Source: a virus
Reading direction: 5' to 3' (one strand)
Virus record (IMG/VR): IMGVR_UViG_3300042392_002258
Coordinates: 1 to 41,371 of that record
DNA: 41,371 nucleotides
Part shown: positions 31,331 to 39,800 of the stretch, piece after piece
Position numbering within the stretch: the first letter of the stretch is position 1
Layout of the letters: each line of letters opens with the position of its first letter
Notes under the pieces: model-generated
Seen by the model: only the letters and a program-made list of their open reading frames with translations
The model's database searches: none
Told to the model about the DNA's origin: nothing
Position numbers and translations under genes: made by a program

Positions 31331-33133
31331 ATGCCGTGGATTCAACAGCGCCCGGGAGATGAGCCGACCACCGTCGGTCTCGATGCCGCATGGCGCGGGC
31401 TCAACGATGCGCTGGATCCATCCCTGCTCGATGAGGGGTACTACGCCCGCGGAATCAATGTGAGGATTGGCCCCTCCGGAAAACCGGTGACTCGCGGGGT
31501 GGCGGTGTCGCCAATCCATTTCCGGCCGGTCCTGACAAACTGCGCCGGTGCCGGCATCTATGACGACGCCAACGGAGACCGTTGGGTGCTGGTGGCGGAT
31601 GCCGCCGCCATCTGGCTGCTGCGGGATGGGTGCGCGCCGATCCCACTGACGCTGCCGGCGGGCACGACGATCTCGACACGGTGCCGATTTCTGCAGGCGG
31701 CGTCGGACCGGATCTACTGCCTGCGTGGGCCTGACCACCTCCCGCTCGAATGGCGGGGTGATCGAGCGCAGCCGTGGCGGCTATGCGTCGCGACCATCGA
31801 GCCTGACCGGGCTGAGTTCCTGCAGTCAATCCCGCCGTCGTCTGGCGGCGCAGTCATGGCGGACCGGCTGATGGTGTTCTCCGGAGACCAGGTGTTCTGG
31901 TCCGACTTGTTGGATTACACGGCATTCGACACCGCACTCAACAATGCACGGTTTGCCCGCGGCGAGGCGGCACCGATCACTGCAGTGGCACCCTATCAAG
32001 GTTCGCGGCTGGTGGTCTTCAAGGACTCAGCCACCTACTTCCTGAACAACGTCGGCGGAGACATGGGCAGCGTCTCGGTGGACCGGCTCCCGTCGGAGAT
32101 CGGTTGCGTGGCGCAGGGAAGTGTCGCCTCGGTCGGGAATGATCTGATCTGGCTGGGGTCTGGCGGCATCTACCGGCTGAGCCAGACCGAGCAGGGAGTG
32201 ATGCGCGGCGACCCGCTCCCGCTCTCCGCTGACATCTCGGGCACCATGGGCCGGGTGAATTGGTCGGCAGCCGGCGCGGCGACGGCATGCGTGGTGACCG
32301 CCGACGGCACCACCCTGTACCGCATTTCCCTGCCCCTCGATGGCAGCACCATCTGCAACGCAGTGCTGGTGTACGATGTGACTCGAGCCAAGTGGGTGTC
32401 CGAGGATTATTACGGGCTGCTGCCTGCAGCGGTGCGCGAGCCATCCGCCATCCCTGACGGTGCCTCCGCTCCGGTGCTGTACGATCCGGGTGCGGTGGCG
32501 ATTTCGTATGGGGAGAGTGTGGAGCAGCCAGGGTTTGTCGCCGCTGCGGACTTTGTGCCGGTGACTTACGCCGGGCGGCAGACGGCGGCACTGGTGACCC
32601 TGACAAGAATCCTGATCCTCGACCAGCCGGGCCTGATGGATCAGATGGATTCGGCGCAATGGCCGGTGTACACCCAGTTCGCGACTCGGGGGTATCTGCT
32701 CGATAGCCTCGAGCACAAACAGATCGCGGAGGTGCTGACTGCAGCAAGCACGCAGGATGCGATTCTGCGACTGACGGTGGCGGCCGATGGCGTGGGCGAG
32801 ACGCTCGATGCCGGACCTGACCGGCTGCGGGACCGGCGACGGTACTCGACGTGGGGGCGTTCTGACTACGTCGTCAGCAACGCCAATGGAGACTTCGGCG
32901 CGGGGCGGCGGGAGGACTACACGGTTTATGTGGAGGACGAGGCTGATTTCTCAAAGACCGGCGAGGGTCGCATCTCCCTCGACCTGCTGGCCAGCTGGAC
33001 GGATAGCCGTCCAATCCGCGGGCGGGGTCGGTGGTTTCAGGTGATCCTGACCGCAGACCGTGGACGGCTGCAGCTCGACTCTATCCAAGCTGTGGCGCGT
33101 CAGCCCAAACGCGCACGTCACCAACAATTTTGA
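31331..33133 (+). CDS. Tail hub/nozzle-like beta-propeller protein
   Basis: A 600-residue, beta-rich protein. N-terminal part includes RIGPSGKPVTRGVAVSP and repeated blades such as DRLMVFSGDQVFWSDLLDY, SRLVVFKDSATYFLNNVGGD, NDLIWLGSGGIYRLSQTEQG and VYDVTRAKWVSEDYYG, which is typical of tail proteins of short-tailed phages (T7 gp12 or P22 gp10 type). The C-terminal quarter has DRGRLQLDSIQAVARQPK. It would form the tail tube tip or hub. Follows the endolysin by three bases. Family level is inference. Confidence 0.6.
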   Translation: MPWIQQRPGDEPTTVGLDAAWRGLNDALDPSLLDEGYYARGINVRIGPSGKPVTRGVAVSPIHFRPVLTNCAGAGIYDDANGDRWVLVADAAAIWLLRDGCAPIPLTLPAGTTISTRCRFLQAASDRIYCLRGPDHLPLEWRGDRAQPWRLCVATIEPDRAEFLQSIPPSSGGAVMADRLMVFSGDQVFWSDLLDYTAFDTALNNARFARGEAAPITAVAPYQGSRLVVFKDSATYFLNNVGGDMGSVSVDRLPSEIGCVAQGSVASVGNDLIWLGSGGIYRLSQTEQGVMRGDPLPLSADISGTMGRVNWSAAGAATACVVTADGTTLYRISLPLDGSTICNAVLVYDVTRAKWVSEDYYGLLPAAVREPSAIPDGASAPVLYDPGAVAISYGESVEQPGFVAAADFVPVTYAGRQTAALVTLTRILILDQPGLMDQMDSAQWPVYTQFATRGYLLDSLEHKQIAEVLTAASTQDAILRLTVAADGVGETLDAGPDRLRDRRRYSTWGRSDYVVSNANGDFGAGRREDYTVYVEDEADFSKTGEGRISLDLLASWTDSRPIRGRGRWFQVILTADRGRLQLDSIQAVARQPKRARHQQF

Positions 33134-33137
33134 TCCC

Positions 33138-34967
33138 ATGGCAGCTGTTCCACTCCAAGTCACCCGAGGCAAAACCTTCACCTCCGGCCCGGTCACGGCC
33201 GCAGACCTGAACCTCGCCGCCGCTCCGCAGGTCGAGATCCCGGAGGGTGCCGGCATCGGGCCGGAGCACCTGAATGTGTCGGCGGTGGCGGCCGCCATCG
33301 GGAGCAGTTCGCGGCCGGTCAACTGGGTGCCCAACCCCGCGGTCCTGCCCGGGTTTTGGCAGGCTCCGGCGGGCATCGCAGTGGCGGCGGGGACGCGGCG
33401 CGAAAACGCGCGAGACTGGGAGGTGGCACCGACGGGTGGTGCCGCTCAGTATGCGCAGACGACCAGCACTCCGGACACCAACAGCAGCACCTCCGCACAG
33501 ATCAATGGTGGGTCCGGCGTCACCGGGGTCGATTTCGGGTTCTACCTCGATCACAACTCCGCCGGCCAGCTGCGAGGGGAGGCGGCGCTCTGCTTCTCTG
33601 TCTGGATCTACAACGGAGGCGGCGCGGCGTGGACCCCGCAGCTGATCGTGCAGCCATCGTCTGTGGCTGGCGTGCCCGGCGGCGGCGCTGAGACGGTTCT
33701 GACAAACGCTGCCAATGCACTCCCGGTATCGCAGTGGCTGCGGTGCACCTGGACGATCCCGGCATCGACCATCGCCAATTTCGCCAACGGCGCGCGCATC
33801 ATGATCCGCATCCCGGGTGCGGTCATGAATAACATCGGGAAGTTCGCCCAGTTCTCCCAGGCGCAACTGGAGATCGGCACCGCTCCGAGTGGGTTCATGA
33901 AGAGCCCGGTGGCGATGGCGGAGGATGGGCAGGCAGTCGGCAGCACTCAGCTGTGGTTTGGCCTGACTCCCCTGACTGGCTGGCTGTGGTGCGATGGCGC
34001 GGCATACGCGCAGGGTGACTATCCTCAGTTGTTCGCATTGCTGGGGACACGCTACGGATCCGGAGGTGCGGGAACCTTCCGGGTGCCCGACGTGCGGGAG
34101 TCCTTGATTGCGGGTGCCGGCATCATGCCGGGCAGTGGTGCGGCGTCACCCAACCGGCTGCGGGTGGCGCTTGATGGCTGCAATGTTGGGGCTGGCGACT
34201 TGTTTGTGGCGGTGCCCGATTTCTCGCGACTGGCGGTAGGGATGGCTGTGACCGGCGCAGGCATTGGGGATGGCGCAGTGGTCACCAAGTTCAGCGGGAC
34301 CAATCGGGTCCACTTGTCGGTGGCGAACGTCGAGGGAGTCGGGCCGGTCACGTTGTACTTCGCCCGCACCGTGGCGGATCCGACACTGGTGACTGGGGTG
34401 CCGCCGGCGCCGGCGGGAGGTCGGCGGGTGCGGGCGGAGACCGAGGTGCGCGGCTGCTCGACGACGGTGTCGGTGTTCGAGGTGACGCTGCCCTCGGCAA
34501 CAGCAGCCGATGCTGTGGCGATTGGGTCGGTGGTGATCGCAGCCAATCTGCCGGCGGGCACCGTGGTGGTGGCGCGCAAGACGACGACGGTGCTGGTGTT
34601 GAGTGCGGCGGCGACGTCGACGTTGGCGGGGTCGGCGACCCTGAAGTTCGTGCATCCGTCTGCCGCCGGGGAATTGATCCCGCCGGTGGTGCTCGACCAG
34701 TGTGCGACCACCAGTTCCTCCACCACCGTCACCACGCCGACCACGACCGGACTGCGCGCAGGAATGCCGGTGAGCGGCACAGGCATCCCCGCTGGAGCGT
34801 TCGTCGCCAGCATCACAGACGGCACGACGTTGGTGCTCAGCGCAGCGGCGACTGCGACCGGTGCCTCTGTCCGCCTGGCGTTCACGGTCGGAGCAACGGA
34901 GTCCGTCACCGGTCCTGACACGCTGCTCCCTATCATGTCCATCCCGCTCGTCATCAAAGCCGCCTGA
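33138..34967 (+). CDS. Tail fibre/collar protein with Phage-tail-collar domain and three repeated beta units
   Basis: A 609-residue protein. Residues about 276-330 (GWLWCDGAAYAQGDYPQLFA, then GGAGTFRVPDVRESL) are a phage tail collar domain. Before it is a beta-rich, carbohydrate-module-like part; after it three related units contain GMAVTGAGIGDGAVVTKF, GSVVIAANLPAGTVVVARK and GMPVSGTGIPAGAFVASI, each followed by a LSAAAT-like strand. Repeated units make an extended shaft or a receptor-binding tip. It probably is a second fibre besides the 733-residue one. ATG 33138 is close to the stop of the hub gene. Confidence 0.7.
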   Translation: MAAVPLQVTRGKTFTSGPVTAADLNLAAAPQVEIPEGAGIGPEHLNVSAVAAAIGSSSRPVNWVPNPAVLPGFWQAPAGIAVAAGTRRENARDWEVAPTGGAAQYAQTTSTPDTNSSTSAQINGGSGVTGVDFGFYLDHNSAGQLRGEAALCFSVWIYNGGGAAWTPQLIVQPSSVAGVPGGGAETVLTNAANALPVSQWLRCTWTIPASTIANFANGARIMIRIPGAVMNNIGKFAQFSQAQLEIGTAPSGFMKSPVAMAEDGQAVGSTQLWFGLTPLTGWLWCDGAAYAQGDYPQLFALLGTRYGSGGAGTFRVPDVRESLIAGAGIMPGSGAASPNRLRVALDGCNVGAGDLFVAVPDFSRLAVGMAVTGAGIGDGAVVTKFSGTNRVHLSVANVEGVGPVTLYFARTVADPTLVTGVPPAPAGGRRVRAETEVRGCSTTVSVFEVTLPSATAADAVAIGSVVIAANLPAGTVVVARKTTTVLVLSAAATSTLAGSATLKFVHPSAAGELIPPVVLDQCATTSSSTTVTTPTTTGLRAGMPVSGTGIPAGAFVASITDGTTLVLSAAATATGASVRLAFTVGATESVTGPDTLLPIMSIPLVIKAA

Positions 34968-34971
34968 AGTT

Positions 34972-35922
34972 ATGGCAATCAAATCCAACAAATCCACGAA
35001 GAAGAAGACCAAGAAGATCGCCGCCCCGCAGCGCAGTCTCCTGCAGGAGGGGCGGGATGCGCTCGGGCTCATGAACGAGGCAATGCCTCAACTGCTCGCC
35101 AATGAGCAGCAGTATTCACCACAGTTCGCGCGGGCCGAGGCAGCCACCGCCGGGGCTCGAGCTGAGGCGGAGCGCGGCGTCATGGACAGCCAGTATGGCG
35201 CACTGCGGCAGAGCATGCTGAGCAGCTCGCCGGAGCTGCGCGCGGCGAACAGTGCGATGACCTCCCGACTTGGGGAGCTGGGACCGTCCGGCATCGAGAC
35301 GGCGCTGGCTCAGCAGGCTCAGTCGGAACTGTCGCTGGGCGGGCAGCTGACCAACGACCAACGGCGCGAGGCGGATCAGAGTGTGCGCGCCGCTCTCTCA
35401 GCTCGAGGGATGGCGGGCGGCACGGCAGGGGCAGTGAGTGAGGTGCTCAATCGGCAGGGCATGTCCGACGCCAGACTGCAGCAGCGGCGTCAGTTCGCCG
35501 GCGGTGTCGACTCCATGATTCAGCAGCGCAAGAGCGGTGACGCCGCCATCGCCAACAACTCCTTCAACACGCTCTCCGCATTCTGGGATCCGCAGCAGCG
35601 ACTCTTCGGAAGATCCGGGTCGGCGGTCAGCGGGCAGGTGTCGGGACCGGCTGCCTTCAATCCGTTCCTTTCGAGCGCATCGAATGTCGGTTCCGGGAAC
35701 CAGAACGCCTCCATCGCTGCGATGCAGGCGAATGAGCAGGCGCGGCAGTTCGGCATTTCTCAGGCGTGGGAGCAGAAGGCATTCGACCTCAACCGGCAGG
35801 ACTCTTTGCGGAACCAGCAGCTCAATAATCAAGCCGCACAAAGTGCATCAAGGACGAGCGCTTTTGGAAACATTGCCGGAATGGTGTTCGGCGGCTTTGC
35901 CGGGAACGGATTCAAACTCTGA
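34972..35922 (+). CDS. Probable internal virion/ejection protein
   Basis: A 316-residue helical protein, with a lysine-rich head (KSNKSTKKKTKKIAAPQ) and long Q/A/R-rich helices such as ANEQQYSPQFARAEAATAGA and RLQQRRQFAGG; the C-terminus has the glycine-rich FGNIAGMVFGGFAGNG, which may touch membranes. Such composition between tail and the giant virion protein fits podovirus ejection proteins. ATG 34972 was chosen after the fibre stop. A longer frame upstream overlaps the fibre. Confidence 0.55.
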   Translation: MAIKSNKSTKKKTKKIAAPQRSLLQEGRDALGLMNEAMPQLLANEQQYSPQFARAEAATAGARAEAERGVMDSQYGALRQSMLSSSPELRAANSAMTSRLGELGPSGIETALAQQAQSELSLGGQLTNDQRREADQSVRAALSARGMAGGTAGAVSEVLNRQGMSDARLQQRRQFAGGVDSMIQQRKSGDAAIANNSFNTLSAFWDPQQRLFGRSGSAVSGQVSGPAAFNPFLSSASNVGSGNQNASIAAMQANEQARQFGISQAWEQKAFDLNRQDSLRNQQLNNQAAQSASRTSAFGNIAGMVFGGFAGNGFKL

Positions 35923-35928
35923 CACATC

Positions 35929-36843
35929 ATGCCTTCCTACAATCCAGCAGTCAACGACCGGTCCGGCGAGATCCGCGCGGCGGGCCTGGCGGATGCGTTC
36001 AAATCCTTCGCGGGGTACGGCATGCAGGGCATGCAGTGGGGTCGGGGCAATCGCCAGCGTGCGGAGGACATGGATTTCAAACGGGAGATGTTCGGGGCGC
36101 AGCAGGCGGCGCAAGAGCAGCAGTTCGCCATGGCGAATGCCCGCGACCAGCAGAGGTTTGCGATGGAGATGCAGAGTCAGCAGATGGCTCAGGCGGAGCG
36201 GAAGGCGATGGCTGAGGAGCGGAAGGCTGAATCCCTCGCCGAGGCAGACGGCTTGACGGCTGCGGTCCTCCAATCGTTCGGCCCGCGGATCAGTGAGGAC
36301 GAACGCGCGCGGGTGGCAGCCATGCCACCGCAGGCGCGCAAAGCGTGGGCGCTGACTCAGTCGAAGCTGATCCCGCAGATCCTGCAGGATGAGCAGACAA
36401 GGATGCCCATCACGACGCAACCACTTCCGGGTGGAGGTGGCGCAATTCTGCAGGGATCCCGCTTCCTCGGGCAGTACTCGGGGCCGCAGCAGCAGCGGAC
36501 AATGGAGCCCGAGAAAATCGGCATCGATCAAGCAACCGGTCAGCCGGTGTATGGGAGTTTTGGGATTGGTCCTGACGGACAGTTGGCGTTTCAGCGGGCA
36601 CCGCTGCCGCCGGGTGTCGTGGCTGCCGCGCCTCGTCAGGAGCGTCCGCCGGCATTGGTGCCAATGGGTCAGGACGGCAATGGGAACCCACTGTTCGGCA
36701 CATTGGTTCCTGATGCTGGGGGCTTCAAATTCCAGCAAATCGCTCCCGGCACTGTGATTCCTTCCGGCGGCTCGCGCGGGCAATCCCCTGCCCCGGCTGC
36801 CGCGCCTTCGTCCTCAGGATCCCGCCCATACTTCAACCGATGA
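35929..36843 (+). CDS. Probable internal virion protein
   Basis: A 304-residue protein with a long central Q/M/E-rich coiled-coil-like helix (EQQFAMANARDQQRFAMEMQ) and a proline/glycine-rich tail (SGGSRGQSPAPAAAPSS). It starts 6 bases after the previous stop and its TGA overlaps the giant gene's ATG. It likely forms part of the ejectosome or binds the giant protein in the virion. No family recognised. Confidence 0.55.
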   Translation: MPSYNPAVNDRSGEIRAAGLADAFKSFAGYGMQGMQWGRGNRQRAEDMDFKREMFGAQQAAQEQQFAMANARDQQRFAMEMQSQQMAQAERKAMAEERKAESLAEADGLTAAVLQSFGPRISEDERARVAAMPPQARKAWALTQSKLIPQILQDEQTRMPITTQPLPGGGGAILQGSRFLGQYSGPQQQRTMEPEKIGIDQATGQPVYGSFGIGPDGQLAFQRAPLPPGVVAAAPRQERPPALVPMGQDGNGNPLFGTLVPDAGGFKFQQIAPGTVIPSGGSRGQSPAPAAAPSSSGSRPYFNR

Positions 36844-39800
36844 CCACCATTCCGACTCTCGACGAACTGCTCAGCTATCAGCCCGCAGAGGGGCCGCCGA
36901 TATCCTATCAGGAGAGACTGTCGGCGATCTCAAAGTGGAAGACTGATCTGGAAACAATTGGCCGGGATGTGGCAGCCAAGGGGGAGATCCCGCCGGAGAA
37001 GGTGTGGTCGGAGGATGCCAGGCTCGAGGCTGATATCCAGAAGGCGGTGCCCGCACTGAGGCAGCAGGCGTTCGAGGATGCCTTTGCGGCGGAATTCCCC
37101 GACCCGGCGGAGCGTCAGGTGGTGGCGCAGACGCTGGCGGAGACGGCGGCGCAGAACCAAGGGAGGTTGCAGCCAGCCATCAGTATGCGGCCCGATTGGG
37201 AGGAGAAAGTGACCCGCGCGGAGGCGGTCTGGATGGATCCACAGTGGGATCAATTCCAAGGGAAGAGCGGTGGCGTCAGCGGCGATCTGGTGCTCGGCGG
37301 AAACCGACTTGGAGCACTGGCGGTGCGTCCTCGAGGAAATGGGTTTGAAGCGTTAGTGGAGAACGCGGCGGGAGAGAAATCCCTGCGGCAGATGCCGGGT
37401 ATCGAGGAGATCCGGAGGCGGGCGCGGGATGACTTCGACAAGGTGGAAAAGGGTTTGTTTGCCGCCATGGGGAGAGTCGAGTCTGCGCGCGACGCCATGG
37501 TGACGTTGGATCCGGCGATGGAGCGCGAGTACGACAACCGGCTTCAGGATCTGCAAACCATCGAGCGTGCAGAACCATCGGTCGCGGCTAGGTTGTGGAT
37601 GGCGCGCCAGCTCAAGGATGACCCGTCGTTCACCTCGGCAATCCCGGGAGCCAACCTTGATTCCATCAGCGATGTCCGAGCATGGGCTTCGCAGTTTACG
37701 GCTCGCCCTCTGCTGGGGATGCTGCGGTCGTTTGCGCAGGCTGGTGATGCTGTGCTGCCCGGCCCATCTCGCATCGACCCTGCGGCGGTGGATGCAATGA
37801 CCCCGGGTGCGCTGGGTAATCGGGTTGAAGCGATGGGTGTGGATGGATCGCAGGGGGATGTGCCGATTGCGGATCAGCTATCACAAGGCGTCGAGTCCAT
37901 GGCGACACTGATGCTGCCGGGCGGAGCGGCCCGCCCCGCGAGCGGGCTGGCGTTGAGGATGCTAGGCAGGGTCTCTCCGGCGGCACGGGCGGCTGAGGAA
38001 CTGGGGGCGGTGGCGCGGGGTGTGGAGACGGCGACAGCAATTGGTCAGGCGGCACCGTATGCGGGAATGTATACGGCCAGCTTCGGGTCGCGGTCCGGCG
38101 ATGCCGAGGCGCAGGCGCAGGCGGCGGAGGCGAGCGGGGATCAGGCTCAGGCAGATCGGATCCGGAGGTGGTCTTTGCTCTCGTCTGCGGCGGGTGCTGC
38201 TGTGGACACCGCCGTCGAGCGGATCTTTCCTGAAGAGCGGCTGGTCACCGGCGGACTGCGCGCGACCGCGCGGCGCACTGCGATGGCTCCGGTGCAGGAG
38301 GCGGCCGAGGAATTCATCGCGGCTGGGATCAACAACCCCATCCGGGATGCGGCGGGTCAATCGCAGGAGGATCCGTTTGCGGCGGCGAAGGGAGGATTCT
38401 TCGGAGGTCTGTCGTTTGCCGCAGGTGGTGCTGCGCGGGGAATTGGTCAGGCGATTGCGGCGCGGAGTATAGCTGCGCCCGAGGTTGATGACTCCGCACC
38501 GGCTCAGCAGCAGGACGGTGTTTCAGTGATTGTGCCGCCCGCCGCACCAGCCCAGACCCCCTCCCCTGCTCCTGCCGCGGCACCGGTGGCGCAGGAACCG
38601 GTGGTGGCAGCGGATCAGATGACGGCTGGCCCGCGCACGCTCGCCGATGTGGCGGAGCGGGCTGGGCGGACGACCCCGGCTGAGGAGACCGTATCGGAAC
38701 TCCCAGAGACCCTGATGGAGCAGCGTGCGCGCGTGGTGTCCGGCGTGCAGTCAGCGATGCTGGTGCCCGGCGTCGAGCAGCTGCCGGCGGAGCTGGCACC
38801 GAGGGAGGGCGAGCCACTGGTGGTGGTGCCCACGCAGGACGGGCTGCTCATCACCCGCCCCGAGAACGCGGAGGCGGCAGCCACTCTGGTGGCGGAGGGG
38901 CGCACCGGTGACGCTCTGGGCTACGGAGTGCCGCGGCGGCCGGCGCAGCCAACGGCGGCGGTGGTGCTGCGCAATGCGCAGGGCATCGAGGTGCAGGCGG
39001 CCGAGATCGATGAAGGCACCAGAGTGCAGGTGGTCGCTGCATTCCAAGAGCGGGCTCAGCCCGGCGATTCTGTGACCGTCGAACCTCGGGAGTTTGTGGC
39101 GGCTCAGCGTGGCGGGCTCGCTCCAATGGGTCCGGCCCCGCAGGCGCGCCAGAATGCCGGCCCGGTGGCAGGTCTGCTGCTGCCACCTCAGGACATCCCC
39201 CGCGGAGCAGTGACAGAGGCAGCCATGCCGCAGGATGCGGCGGCGGCGGTGCAGCAGCTCAATCAGGAGATGCCAGGGCTGGTCAATCCGGAGCAGTTAG
39301 TCATTGCCCAGAACGGCACCACGTTCGCGGCGACCGGCGGGCTGCAGGCAATGCCCAACCTGCTGCGTGCGGGCGACGGCATCAATCAGGCCGAGGGGTA
39401 CTACGATCCGGGGACAGGGGTGTCGGTTGTCTTCCTCGATCAGGTGGTCCGCCGGCCGGGGGAAACGCAGGCTGCGGCGGTGGCAAGGGTCATCATCCAT
39501 GAGCGTGTGGGGCATGCCGGATTCTTCGTCATGATGGGGGATGCCGACTTTGCGCGACGCTGGAAAGCGCTGGCACGGCAGGTGCCGGCTGCTGAGCTGG
39601 CGGAGTTGCGAGCACGGGGCTACAGCCACCTCGGAGCCGAGGCGTTGGCATGGGAGTGGTTTGCTAGTAAAGCGGAACAGGACGGCAAGGCGCAGCTGGG
39701 TGGGCTGGTGTCCCGCATGATGGCTGCGGTGCGCGCGTGGCTGGACAAACTGATGCGCCGCATCAGCCGGCGTGCCGCCACCAATGCGGAGGTGCGGGAG

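Noticed and set aside
34146-35072. Minus-strand ORFs opposite the collar fibre
   Set aside because: Histidine/arginine-rich, low-complexity shadows of the repeated fibre units.
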